Source: Rugalucina vietnamica (lineage: Eukaryota > Mollusca > Bivalvia > Lucinida > Lucinidae). From it: a stretch of DNA of 64,000 bases. The notes under the pieces are model-generated. The model saw nothing but the letters and a program-made list of their open reading frames with translations, searched no databases and was not told the origin of the DNA. The stretch covers positions 57,166,312 through 57,230,311 of the forward strand of contig OZ024870.1 in NCBI GenBank assembly GCA_964017185.1, written 5' to 3'. A program made the translations under genes and the position numbers. The first letter of the stretch is position 1. Each line of letters starts with the position of its first letter. Positions 21,301 to 34,540 of this stretch are shown here, piece after piece.

Positions 21301-21619
21301 GGTTTTTAAGGGTTGAATGGTGAGGATTGTGGGCACATACAATTTATTTAAGACCTACAGTAATTTCTTCACTGACAGTTCCAAGGTGGTTTTGATGTGA
21401 TTTTTCTTTATGTTTTCTGTATATTCTGTCTGCTTTTCTGTTGTACTTGTCACTTTTATATTTGGTAGATGCAAGCCAGATGGCTGTCTTTTTTGCTCTT
21501 CATGGGTGTTGTAACATTTTCATGTTGTATTGTGCTGTACTTAAACACTCGCCTGGTATCTGATGTGGGATTTTGAATTTGATTGTACAATCTCTATTCT
21601 TACTATTCTTACTTAGCTC

Positions 21620-22430
21620 CCAAGTTTGCCCCGGTTTGATAAACCTGGGTAAATCAAACCGTGGTAAACCGTAACGAACCGTGATAGAACCATAGTGCTA
21701 CTGTGGCAAACTGGCAAGAACCGGGATAAACCGGGAAGCCTTCACTGTTGTATAAAAATGTTTAATACAACCGGGGCAAACCCGGGTACTGTTGTATAAA
21801 AATGGTTAATACAACCGGGGTAGGCCTGGGTGAACCGTGAGAGATGTAAAAACTGGGGGGACACAGTGACAAACAGTGATGACACCAGGACTTGACCGTG
21901 ATAAACAGGGACGATCCGGCACAAACCAGTCAACCAGGCTATTCCAGCACAAACCAGGGCTTCACCGGGACTCTACCGGGGTGAACCAAAACGCCACAGG
22001 GGCAAACTGGCTTTAATAATTTGGTCAGGGTGTACCCCGGTTTGCCCCGCTGGCTTCCCGGTTTACACAGTTGGCATCCTGGTTCACCCTGGTGCCATCC
22101 CAGTTGTTATCATTTTCAATACCAGCAAACACCGAGGCATAATCGGGATGCCACCGGGGTGAACCAGGATGCCACTGCGGTGAACCGGGACAGCACTGGG
22201 TTGAACCCAGACGCTACCGGGCTTTAAAGTAGTATAACCGAGGCACACCGGCCTGCACCATGACGTCACTATGGTAGAACCGGGAACAAGTCCGGGGCTA
22301 CACTGGGGTAACACCATGACTGAGAACAGGATCAATTTTGGTAGAAACAGTTACTCGGTGTATCACGGTATATCAGCTTGTCTTCACCGGGGTAGAACCG
22401 GGACAATGAAAACGGGGCTAAATGCCAAAC
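21620..22430. repeat. Degenerate CCGGG-rich minisatellite
   Basis: Irregular repeats of short units such as AACCGGGAT and CACCGGGGTGAACC fill about 0.8 kb, locally richer in G and C. Open frames on both strands are repeat artefacts. Confidence 0.7.
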
Positions 22431-22508
22431 TGTTTCAGAGAATAGAAAGGAAACACATTTTAATCTGGAGAAAGTTATGTCTTAATTGCCTTGAGAAATA
22501 ATATTGTA

Positions 22509-23468
22509 CGAGGGGGGTTCAAAAAGTTCGAGGAAAAGTGCTGCCAAATTTGTAATTGTCAAGAAAAATTTACGTTCTCTGTGCATCTTGTAAATTAACA
22601 TATAATTAACATATGCACAAAATTTGAATAAAATCGGATGACAATTAGGCATTAAATCACGTGCGTTTCTAAGGTAACAACAGTAAAACCGGCCCAACGT
22701 CATAACAACGTCATGCTATACGCACTCATGCCGCTGTTGGCTTGCTCTTAAGCATTTTTGGAATCTACCTGTCATACGGGCGTCTAATTGTCAGTTCTGT
22801 GTGTATAATGCGGTGAATTGTGCCGAAACTACAGTTCGATATGTTGTGTATTTCACGAATTCTAGTCTTTTCTATCACGACGATCATTTTCGACAGTATG
22901 ACGTTATTTGACGTTACACTGCGAGTCGACATGGACGCCTGTCTAGTCGTGTAGAAAGCATGCATACTACTTGTTGATTGTCGTTTTCTTAATTTCTTTG
23001 TTGTCATATGTGCTTTCTGCTCTTAGCAGTGTTTCTTTCTTTAATAGTCCGTTCCAAACACACAAATCGAATACCGTTGTTCCCTTCGCATTTTAGGCAT
23101 ACCCACATAACAAAAAATGGCCGCTTGATGCCCAAATGACGTCATACACTTATATGACGTCATGTGCTCACCGCAAACATATTGAACTTTGCTCATACCA
23201 AGTTTGTTGAAAAAAGCACGGTAAACTATCAATTGCAACGTCATCATTTAACATCGACTTTTTGCAAAAATGAACAAAAGTGGGACGGTAATCATGGTGT
23301 ACGGTTTCCATAGCAACCACTGTTAACGTTGTATTCATGCCAGAGCAGCAAAATTTGCTGTATAAGTACAAATCATATTTGTCTATATAACTGTAATAGT
23401 TTAATTCAGCTGATTTACAAAATAAGAATATGGTGGCACTTTTCCGCGAACTTTTTGAACGCCCTTCG
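22509..23468 (-). mobile_element. Mariner-like element, deletion derivative
   Basis: The TIR is CGAGGGGGGTTCAAAAAGTT with its inverse ending CCCTTCG, flanked by TA. On the minus strand a broken transposase N-terminus starts at about 23113 (MPKMRREQRYS). It is followed by a helix-turn-helix-like stretch near 22780-22880 (REIHNISNCSFGTIHRIIH), interrupted by stops. At 960 bp it is shorter than a complete mariner (about 1.3 kb), and the catalytic half is missing. Confidence 0.7.
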
Positions 23469-23574
23469 TATATGAAGACCTGTAATTTTGTATTGCGGTT
23501 GAACATCCCGTTCAATAATATTTCAGTCATATTTGGATTAATACTGTTTGTATTGCCTAACAGTTGGTCAAGGA

Positions 23575-23655
23575 CAACCCAACACCAGTAGGGTTGGTAC
23601 CCAGAACCCCTTGATTCGAGCCCGATGCTCTTCCCACTAGGCCAGCAGCTAAAAT
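23575..23655 (-). repeat. Possible tRNA-derived SINE head
   Basis: The minus strand has TGGCCTAGTGGGAAGAGC, similar to an A box, and GGGTACCAACCC as a weak B box. No clear SINE body was recognised. Confidence 0.3.
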
Positions 23656-24194
23656 AAAAATAATATGACTATCATAAAATAGTAAAGGAATAATAAACCA
23701 ATAGGCAACCATAATCCCGGTCCTGTTCTAGCAGATTTACAAGTTCCTTATAGTTTGTTTTTCATGCAAAATAGTTTAATTAGAACAAAGCATATATCAT
23801 AAAATTCTTTCATTAAAATACTTTTAAGTCTGCTCAGTTCTTTTCTTTAAATCTAACAATGTTCCTGAATCATTGTTTTCCAGTCTGTTTGTTGAATTAA
23901 ATTCATGGCTCTGAGACAAAATCTATTGAAGCAATCTGCAGTAGCAAATTTCAACACAGAGAAGGCATAGAGCAACATACAAAAACAATTCATATCAATG
24001 AATAAAATACTGGCTATTACAATGCTAAAGAACTAAACTCCTTAACTGCATTTTCATAATAAAACCATTTTAAAAATGGCACATGTTAGAACACTTCCTT
24101 TCAAACACTTCTCCCTCTAAAATTTGAAAACAGGAAGTGAGCCAGTACTTGAAATTCTGATTTCCCATTGGTCAGCAATAATATATTCAAAATG

Positions 24195-24250
24195 GTCTGA
24201 TGCGGAATTCCGCATGTGGTGCGGAAAAAATTCCGCATGTGATGCGGAGT
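24195..24250. repeat. Small GCGGAATTCCGC palindrome cluster
   Basis: ATGCGGAATTCCGCAT and related palindromes, as at 20740-21160. Confidence 0.6.
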
Positions 24251-24555
24251 TCTGCTCTGTGTGACTGTAGAGGTTTGAGGTGCTGGTTTAAAGTCAAAAG
24301 AGTCAAAGGAAATGTATATTATTACATTATCTCCCCATGTAGTCAACAGCTAAGATCATATCTGGACAGTCAGCTATCCTAACCACTCTGTTCCTAGACA
24401 AGCATGTTTGGGGCAGATTACTAGTACTTAGGGCACATTTCTTTTGTCAGTTGAAACTAACTAGTGATCTTGAATCAGTGGAAGCGAAAATGGGATTAGA
24501 AATATTTTCAAGTGTGGACATGCTAACTTTTAAGCCATCTTCTGGTACATATATA

Positions 24556-27500
24556 CGAAGGGCGTTCAAAAAGTTCGCGGAAAAGTGCCATCATATTCTT
24601 ATTTTGTAAATCAGCCAGATTTGTACTTAAACAGCAAATTTTGCTGCTTTTGCATGAATAACAGTGGTTGCTATGGAAACCGTACATCACGATTACCGGC
24701 CCACTTTTGTTCATTTTTGCAAAAAGTCGAAGTTGAATGATGACGTTGCATTTGATAGTTTACCGTGCTTTTTTCACCAAACTTTCGATGAGTAAAGTTC
24801 AATATGTTTGCGGTGAGCATATGACGTCATATAAGCGTGTGACGTCATCTGGGCGTAATGCGGCCATATTGTTTAGTGGGTATGCCTAAAATGCGATGGG
24901 AAGAACGGTATTCGATAAATTGTGTGTTTGGAACGGACTATAAAAGAAAGGAACACTGCTAAGAGCAGAAAGCGCATATGGCAACAAGGAAATTAAGAAA
25001 CGGCAATCAACAAGCAGTATGCATGATTTCTACACGACTAGAAAAGCGTCCATGTCGACTCGCGCAGCGTAACGCCAAATAACGTCATACTGTCGAAAAT
25101 GATCGTCGTGATAGAAAAGTGTAGAACTCGTGAAATATAGTCTATGTCGAATGGGAATCTCGTGCGATTTTTTTGACGATTTATGACGACCTATATAAAA
25201 CTTACCTATGGGGTATATGTAAAACATTAAACCTGTTCGTCGCACTTACATCCGCGTGAGAGTCGATTTATGACGTCATAAAAATAGCGGCTATCTGCCT
25301 ATATATGGATAATTCGTATTTCCATCAAAATCAATTGAAAACATCGCATTACAACTTATTTTGCAAAGAAAATGTATGAAATGAATCTTATTATACCCAC
25401 GATAGACGAATTAAATCGATGGGTCAACGAATATTGCTTTATCCGGCCGTCCGTCCGTTCGTGCATACGTTGGATATACGTTTTTTCTTCTAAAACCTAG
25501 GTACACCGGGAGCTAATTTGACCTACCTTGCACCCCCTAGGACAATTTTTCACGGGTGCCAAATCATTTATTGGAACCACAGAAATGCAAAGAATTTTTG
25601 TCCGCAAAGATATACTCAATTACACTATGAAAAATCGGATGGTTTCCATGGCAACCGTTAACGTGATTCTTAAGCATGGGGGTGTACATACAAAAATGAT
25701 CATATCTTCACTGTTACTTATCGTATTCTACTGAGCATGGTCTCATTTTAAAGCATAGACATATGTTTTTCTTTCGATGGTGTTAATGCAAATGATCTTA
25801 TTTGCATATTCATTAATTTTCATGAAAAATGGCAAAACAATCTTTAAAATTTCATAAAAGAACTAGTTATAGGCCCAAACTGTCATTGTGACACTTTGTT
25901 ATTGAACCAGTAACATTATATGATAAATCTATTGATGACCTGGTTCTATATGAAAAATATCTCATTTGCATATCCATGAAAATTAATAAAAATGTCAAAA
26001 AGTGAGGAAAAATGAGGAAAAACTATATTCATTGCAAGGTATTGCATATGTTGTAAGCCCTCTCTTGCATTCCCGGGACAAAGTCTCAAGGTTGTAAGTG
26101 TTGTCAGAGGGACCTTCATAATCCATAAAATATTGTCATCAGCAATTAAAAACATTTGCATGATGTGAAATTATTTAGTTTCCGCCCCTCATGCGATTCT
26201 AAAGAACAGGATGTACTTACAAAAATACTATCCCACCAACAGATTACTCTAGAATACTATAATTGGTCTCTGATAAGGATGCATGTACTTAACAATTTAA
26301 CCTTGATGCCTAATATTTAAATCATTGAATTTACTTATTCATGAACATTAATATAAAAAACATGACAAATGGAGAAGAATTGTAGAAAAATAGGGGGCAA
26401 ACGAGCAAAATTGCTTGCATCAGAGCTATTAATCAATCCAGGATGCTAAAAGAGGTGTCTAATGTATGTTTTGGCAATGTACTAGGGTTCTGAAGTATGA
26501 TATAAGAAAACTCTGATTTTCAATTTCATGAATTTTAATGAAAACCAAAGAAATTTTAGAAAAAGGAAAATGTAAAAAAATAATTGAGTAAACCTACAAA
26601 ATGACTTGTATGTCGACAATCAAAAGTCCTATAGTGCTGATAAAAGCATCAAATGGTGTCTAGGGCAATATTGTATCATCCTGTACTACAATTTATGAGT
26701 CATTTGGTTTTAAGTTTTAAGAGTATTAGCACAACCTTTTGAATTTAGAGAAACATACGGAACAATTAAGGGTGTATACGTAGAAAAACGCATGTATCTT
26801 GGCTACTGAAAGACCTAGAGTACTTTAACTTGCATCAAATGATTATAAGAACAATGTTCTATAACCATATAATCAGCTTTTTTGTTGACATTACTGAGAT
26901 CTTCATTAATGAGAGAAAACTCAACGAAAAATGAATGGGTACACCAAACAAAATCGTTCAGATCTCAGCTGCCAAAATCCTTAAAGTGCTGAAAATGGTA
27001 CCAACAGAATGATAGAAGAATGCACTACTGCCATGTTGTCTGATAGCATAACCACATGTTATTAAATTTTTTGAACGTTACATAAAGTTTCGAAAAAAAT
27101 AACAGAAGCTTCACCAAAATTTATTAAATCTTGCTTGCCAGAAAGCATGATTTATATATCTGAGCACATGACAATAAAACTGTCCTAGCAATAAAGTAAT
27201 GCCATTTTGAGTTCTCTTCGACTATTGGCCTCTGAGATATAAGCGATTTTGTAGGTGGACCCCGTCATTTTTCATTGATTTTGCCCTTATTCATTTTAAA
27301 AGATCTCAGTAATATCCGTACAACAAACTTGAGTAGCCGAAACGGCGGCATGACCCAAATATTTTCTCATCCATATGTTCACTGCTCTCAAAGGATCTCA
27401 GTTTTACTATTTTTACTTTATATCTCTGATTATATGGTTACAGAACATTGTCCTAGCAATCACTCATTAACAATTACAGCTCCTTAGGTCTTTCAGTAGC

Positions 27501-29543
27501 CAAAATAGGTGCGATTTTCTACGAATGCACCTTATTTGTCCGTATTGTTTTCTCTAAATTCAAAAGGCTTTGTTAATATTCTTAAACCTTTAAACAAATG
27601 ACCCAACAGTTGTAGTACAGGATGGTATAATAATGCCCTAGACACCATTTTCAGCACCATATGACTATTGATTGCCGAGATACAAGTCCTTTTGTAGGTT
27701 TACTCATTTATCTTTATTTTTTTCTCTTAAGTTTTCATTAAAATTCATGAAATGGAAAATCAGATTATTCTTATACAATACTTCAGGGTCATAGTACAAT
27801 GACATAGTATTCATTTGATACCTCTTTCAGCATCCTGGGTTGATTAACAGCTCTTGTACAAGCGATTTGGTACACATACACTCTATTTTTTTCTACATTT
27901 CTTTCTCCAATTTTTATGTTTTGTTTTATTAATTTTCATGAATATGTAAAGTTAGTGATTTAATATTTAACATTTTAATATTTAGTATCAAGGTTAAATC
28001 GTTAGATTCATGCATCATTATCAGACCAATTATAGTATTTGGTGAGATATAAATATTTTTGTAAGTACATCCTATTCTTTAGAATCGCATGAGGGGCGGT
28101 GTGGAAACAATGTAATTTTACATCATGTAAATGTTTTTGTTTTGTTTTGTTTTTTTCATTGCTAAGGAAAATATTTTATGACATTCAAGGTTGTCTATCT
28201 GACAACACTGACAGTCTTGAGAATTTGTCCCTGGGATGCAGGAAAGATTAGCTCTTATAACCTATCCAATACCTTACAATGGATATATTTTTTCCCTCTT
28301 TTGTCCTCACTCTTTGACAGCTTTATTAATATTCATGAATATGCAATGAGATAATTTTTAATATAGGACCAGGTCATCAACAAATTCATCATATGATATT
28401 ACTGGCTCAATAACAAAGTGTCACAACGACAGCTTGGACCTGAAGTTAGTTCATTTATGGATTTTTAAAGATTTTCTGCCATTTTTCATGTTTTCATGAA
28501 AATTAATAAATATGCTAATTATATAATTTTATTATTACCATAGGAAAAAAGGGCTATGTCTTAGCTTTGAGATGAGACCATTTTCAATAGTCTAGGATAA
28601 GTAATAGTGGAGATATGGTCAATTTTGTATGTACACCCCCGATCCTCAGGAATCACGTTAACAGTTGCCATGGGAACCGTGCCATATTCTCATAGTGTAA
28701 CTGAGTTTATCTTTGGAACAAACAAAATGTATTTCTAGGGTCCCAATAAATGATATGACACCCATGAAAGATTGTCTTGGGGGATGCAAGGTAGGTAAAA
28801 TTACCTACTGGTGTATTATGCATAGTTTAGCGCTTTGTATGGAGATTTTGTCGTGACGTGGCTCATATTTTCAGTGCTTTTCTCCTTGTGAGAGATATTT
28901 TCGTGCTAAAATAGCTTTTATAAATACAAATGGTAAAATCCATCCATTTAAAATCAGCCAGAAGCTGAAAATTAAATTTTATCTATCAAGCATAGTATGA
29001 AAATGGTTGTTCAAAACGCATATTATGAGTGCGCTGGTCGCCATTTTGATGACGTCATAGTTCAGCCCATACGCGGGTCTCAGGGCGACGAACTGGTTTA
29101 AATTGTTGCATATGCCCCAAAGTTTAATTTAAGGTAGGTCGTCATAAATCGTCACGAAATTCCCACGGCACGACATTTTTGGCCCATTCGACATTGACTA
29201 ATACACAACATATCGAATTGTAGTTTTCGCACAATTAACCGCATTATACACACAGGACTGACAATCAGACGCCTGTATGCCAAATAGATTCCACAAATGC
29301 TTAAGAGCTAGCCAACAACGGCATGAATGCGTATAGCATGACCTTGTTATGACGTTGGGCCGGTTTTACTGTTGTTACCTTAGAAACGCACGTGATTTAA
29401 TGACTAATTTTCATCCGATTTTATTCAAATTTTGTGCATATGTTAACAATATGTTTATATATAATATGCCCAGAGATCGTGAATTTCCCATGAAAACTAA
29501 CAATTTGGCAGCACTTTGCCTCGAACTTTTTGAATCCCCCTCG
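24556..29543. mobile_element. Mariner-like element interrupted by a 4-kb palindromic transposon
   Basis: TIRs CGAAGGGCGTTCAAAAAGTT and its inverse ending at 29543, flanked by TA on both sides. Removing the insert at 25138-29203 leaves about 0.92 kb, collinear with 22509-23468 in the opposite orientation. The transposase remnant is broken. Confidence 0.72.
25138..29200. mobile_element. Giant palindromic DNA transposon with 3-bp target duplication, copy 1
   Basis: The ends are TAGTCTATGTCGAATGGG and its inverse CCCATTCGACATTGACTA. The target duplication is ATA at 25135-25137 and 29201-29203. The empty mariner copy (near 22845) has a single ATA at this point. The two halves are long imperfect inverted repeats (about 25.5-27.1 kb against 27.25-28.8 kb). 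No ORF long enough for a transposase is present, so it is non-autonomous. Confidence 0.82.
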
Positions 29544-29984
29544 TATAATTCCTAATATTATAAAGTTTGCCATAACGAATTGCGTAAGTTATAAAAATTC
29601 AATAAACTAAATTGTTTCCATGAAATGGTCTACATTTCTTTTATTCATCTATGTCAGAATTATCAAATAGCTAAAACAGTAGAGTCTATGGAGTATTTGA
29701 ATGGACCTCCAAGAAAGGGTCGCCACTCTCGGGCGGAAGCAATATTACCTGACATTTCCCTGACTATTCCCTGACATAATTTCAAATTTTCCTGATATCG
29801 ATATCCTTTGCACATGGTCTCTAACATTTGACAGTCCAGAAATACATGACAGCAATAATTTGGTAATTTTTTATGAAATTATTTGTTTGTAAAAAGTCTA
29901 AATTTCTGCACTATAATTTTCCTAGGATACAATGGGACACTGACACTAAGAAAAGCCCCATATACAAAAATTGTCCATGTAAAA

Positions 29985-30330
29985 TTTTCCGCATGTAAAA
30001 AAAATCTAAGTCCAAAACGTCTGCTTAAAAAATTTCTAAGATATTTTCCGCTTCAAAAATTGTCTGTGTCTACATTTTCCGCATTGTTTCCGCACTAAAA
30101 CAGTATTAAGTCTGATTTTTCCGCTGCTGGTGCGGAAAAGTTTCCGCTAGGAGATGCGGAAAACATTCCGCATATTGTGAAACCTTTGCGGAGTTCCGCA
30201 TGTTCATGCGGAATTCCGCACAAAAAAACTGCAGAAATTCCGCATGTTTTTGCGGAATTCCGCATCTTTGACTCGGAACTCCGCAGATGTTGTGCGGAGT
30301 TCCGCATGGTCGATGCGGAGATTTGGGGTG
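29985..30330. repeat. GCGGAATTCCGC palindrome cluster
   Basis: Dense TGCGGAATTCCGCAT palindromes, as at 20740-21160. It lies just left of block copy 2. Confidence 0.7.
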
Positions 30331-30880
30331 CGGGTTGTCAGGTATATAATTTTGTGTGTCATTTTCTGACAACAAATGACCTCTGAATTGTTTCTTACCT
30401 GGGTTTGGATTTCACATATATAATTGTGTAAATTTCTTACCAGACCACGTTCGTTATCATTTCATCAAAACGTAATCAAGCTCGTATCCTACCCACCTGT
30501 AGCATTCTCGTCAGTTTTCATAGAGTTCATATTTAACTAACAGTTTTGACAATTACAGGCATAATTACAACTGACATTTGCAGCTTTCATCTGAAGACAC
30601 ATTTCTAGAAATGTGCCCCTAAGGACCTACAATGTAATATGTGATGTAAGAAACTGAACCAACTAATTGATTGTTCCGATTTGCAAGAAAATGCATGATT
30701 TCTCTTGGGATCCATTCAGCATTTGTCTCAGCAATAGATAAATTTATGCAAATGGGCCAACCCGTGATATTAACCTATTAATGGCGAATATATTCTCCCT
30801 TCACCATCATTTGGGTGAGTCCACTTTTATTTAAGGGGCGTCAGGTGTTATCTTTAAAATTTAATCCAGTTTTCCAATTT

Positions 30881-31600
30881 TACCCATGATAATCAAGCTG
30901 ATGTTATCGAGGCTTTCAATTCCACATGTAGGTACCTCGATGACCTTTTGAACATTGACAACCCTTATTTTGAAGGTATGGTCAATCAAATTCATCCACC
31001 TGAACTACAGTTGAACAAAGCCAATATCTCAGATACCGAAGCCCCCTTTTTAGATCTACATCTTTCTGTTGCAAATGGATTTGTTTCTTCTAAAATTTAT
31101 GATAAACGCGATGACTTTGATTTTGATATAGTAAATTTTCCTTTTTTGGATGGTGACGTTCCTCGTCGTGCTTCTTATGATGTATACATTTCGCAACTTA
31201 TTAGGTTTGCTAGAGTCTGCAATCATGTTACAGACTTCAACGCTCGAAATAAATGTTTAACGGCAAAACTTCTTTAACAGGGTTATCGGTATCATAAACT
31301 TCGAAAAAAAACTTTTCTAAATTTTATCGTAGACACTATGAATTGATTTCCAAATATAATGTTGCGTTAAAGGCGCTTTTAAGTGAGGGCCTTTCGGAAC
31401 CTGAATTTTATGGGTTTTTTTTTCTTTTCAATTCAGAAAAATCATAACACGTTACAGACGTTTAGGTTATAACTTGAATGTTATGCGACAGTCTGCATGC
31501 TTAGTTTTTAACCCAATCATGGTTGATAACTATGCTGCCTTCTTTAATTGCACGCCGGTGGGTCGGGCGTCAGACTCTATGATGGCCCCGACTTTTAAAA
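30881..31600 (+). pseudogene. Naiad RT C-terminal fragment, broken
   Basis: It keeps the YLDD region and the following conserved stretch to about 31276. CAA has become TAA at 31276-31278, and there are extra A residues near 31308 and an internal deletion near 31412. Further on, the frame FSFQFRKIITRYRR continues past the point where the full-length copy stops, into GYNLNVMRQSACLVF and beyond. This shows the ancestral C-terminus was longer than in the 2188-5295 copy. Confidence 0.8.
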
Positions 31601-32219
31601 AGCTATTCATTTTAGTTGGTTGGGGCCGGAGCTTCTTGTCTGTTGCTTGGCCCACCGGGGTCCAACTGGTGTTTTTCTTTTGCTCCGGAGTTAGTAGGTT
31701 ATTAGGCGCCCAGTGATCTCCATCGTCGGGCAGCTTACTTAATCTGTGAGTCCTGGGTTTTGATTCATCAGGATGTTTATCTTGATTTATATGTTTGTTC
31801 TTGATGAATCATTGACTAGTTAGAGATTAACCACGAGGACCGAAGAACTAACTAAATGTTATGAACAGCTGCAGAAGCTGAGGGTGAGGTTAGGCGCCTG
31901 TAAAACCGGTTTAAGCCCACCAGTAACTTAATGTTACTGATCGTTCCAAGGCGATACTTCTGTGGCGGTTCTTTTTGTTTTATGTTTTGGTGTTTAATTT
32001 TTTTTGTGCTGTTGGCGCCTTTTGTGTGTTTTCATAGTTTTAGTTAAGTTAAGGTAACTGAGTAGCCACCTATTGGGAAAATAGCTGCTCATTCGACTTA
32101 CGATATGTTTCATGGTATAAGTACCTGATTGTTAGTTTGGTTTTTTCCCACCTCGGTTTTTGGAGTGGGAATCTTTTTCTGATTGCGCCTTTTCCTGATC
32201 TTTGCCTACTTGTACCTTT
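30881..32219 (+). mobile_element. 5'-truncated Naiad copy
   Basis: It starts at the position equivalent to 4685, within the RT region, and runs through the SECIS-like region (31571-31642) to the shared 3' terminus. It is inserted in the TTAA MITE. Confidence 0.85.
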
Positions 32220-34494
32220 CGATGAACATCCTTTTATCAAACAGACTAGCCCCAGGTGGGACGCCGCATTCTGCGCCGTCCGATCTGGGGTTATACAGTT
32301 TCCCTTTGTTCGAGAAAAGACACCAGACTTAAACGAGTAAAAGTCTAAAACATAGCACCGTTACTGTTTGATCAGTATTTTATTAGTGTTGACCATCCTA
32401 TGCCCTTTTATCAACATTATGTTCATATGAATACACACATGTATAGGTAAAATATGTTGACCGTGCCGCTTGAACTCACGTGATGAAGTTTGTAACCACG
32501 GTATAAGGAGACCTATTTGTTTCACACGAACTTGAATCTTGTTTGTTAGCGTAAACAGCATTGACATTTTTGTATAACACCTTCAAGAAAATAACAATTA
32601 TAATCTCCCTCTAGGCTAATTTTATCACTTTCATTTCGAGCTATTTGTAAATGTTTAGTCAATGTCGAATGGGCCAAAAAAGTCGTCCCGTGGGAATTTC
32701 ATGACGATTTATGACGACCTACCTAAAATCAAACTTTGGTACATATGCAACAATTTAAACCAGTTCGTCGCCCTGAGATCCGCGTATGGGCTGAACTATG
32801 ACGTCATCAAAATGGCGACCAGGGCACTTATTATATGCATTTTGAACAACCATTTTCATACTATGCTTGATAGATAAAATTTGATTTCCAGCATCTCGCT
32901 GTTTTTAAATGGATGAATTTTACTAATTGTATTTACAAAAGCTATTTTAGCACAAAACTATCTGTCACAATGGGCACAACATTGAAAATATGAGCCACGA
33001 CACGACGAAATCTGCATACAAAGTGCTAAACTATGCATAGTACTTCAGTAGCTAATTTGACCTACCTTGCATCACCAAGACAATTTTTCATGGGTGCCAA
33101 ATCATTTATTGGGACCCTAGAAATGCAAATAATGTTTGTCCCAAAAGATAAACTTAATTGCACTATGAGAAAATGCACGGTTTCCATGGCAACCGTTAAC
33201 GTGATTCTTGAGGATGGGGATGTACATACAAACTTGACCATATCTCGTCTGTTACTTATGCTAGATTATTGAACATGGTCTTATTTTAAAGCTTAGACAC
33301 AGCCCTCCTTTCCTATGGTAAGTAATGCAAATTATCTAATTAGCATATTTATTAATTTTCATGAAAACATGAAAATGGCATTTTTTTTAAATCCATAAAT
33401 GAACTAATTTCAGGCACAAACTGTCATTATGACACTTTGTTATTTAACCAGTAATATTATATGACAAACCTATTGATGACCTTGTCATATAAGAAAATTA
33501 TATCATTATCATATTCATGAATATTAATTAAACTCTCAAAAGTGAGGAAAATCGAGGGGAAAACTATATCCATTGCAAGGCATTGGATAGGTTATATGAT
33601 CTAATCTATCTTGCATCCCTGGGACGTATTCTCAAGACTGTCAGTGTTGTCAGAGATACCACCTTAAGGCCATAAAATATTGTCACCAGCAATGAAAAAA
33701 AAACATTTGCATGATGTAAAATTACCTATTATCTATACCACTCCTCATGCGATTCTATAGAATAGAATGTACTTGCAAAAATACTTATACATGCATTACG
33801 CCAATAGAATGCTCTAGAATACTATAATTGGTCTGATAGTGATACATGAATCTAACAATTTAACCTTGATACCTAATATTATATTACTGACTTTACTTAT
33901 TCATGAAAATTAATAAAACAAACATAAAGAATTGGAGAAAAAATGTGGAAAAAATAGAGGGTTTATGTACAAAATCGCTAGTACCAGAGCTGTTAATCAA
34001 CACAGGATGCTGAAAGAGGTATCATATGAATGCTTTGACATTGTACTATGACCCTGAAGTATGGTATAAGAATAATCTGATTTTCCATTTCATGAATATT
34101 AAAGGAAAACTCAAGAAATTTGTGAGAGAAAAAAACAATAAATGAGTAAAGCTACAAAATGACTTGTACCTCGGCAATCAAAAATCATATGGTGCTGAAA
34201 ATGACATAAAATGGTGTCTAGGGCATTGTTATACAATCATGTACTACAATTTATGCGTTATTTGTTTTTAAGGTTTAATTATATTAATAAAACCTTTTGA
34301 ATTGAGAGAAAACAATACGGAAAAATAAGGGGCATACGTAGAAAAGCGCTACTGAAAGACCTAGGGAGCTATAATTGTTAATGAGTGATTGCTAGGACAA
34401 TGTTCTGTAACCATATAATCAGATATTCAAAGTAAAAAAAATAGTAAAACAGATATCTTTCAAGAGCAGTGAACATATAAATAAGAAAGTACAT

Positions 34495-34540
34495 GGGTCA
34501 TGCCGCGGTTTCGGCTACTCAAGCTTCAGGTATTTTTGTT
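34495..34540 (-). ncRNA. Degenerate hammerhead-like motif
   Basis: The minus strand has CTGAAG, then CTTGAGTAGCC and GAAACCGCGGC. Compared with the intact motifs it has lost three bases at the start of stem II, so it is unlikely to cleave. A similar remnant is on the plus strand at 27325-27355. Confidence 0.5.

Larger units (their letters stand above)
30774..32336. mobile_element. TTAA-flanked MITE, copy 2, split by a Naiad insertion
   Basis: Left TTAA at 30770-30773; the right target copy is altered to GTAA at 32337-32340. The Naiad copy (30881-32219) sits in its middle. Confidence 0.6.

Noticed and set aside
23041-23530. Minus-strand frames as intact transposase
   Set aside because: Only the N-terminal part of a mariner-like protein is recognisable and it is interrupted by stops; the catalytic region is absent.
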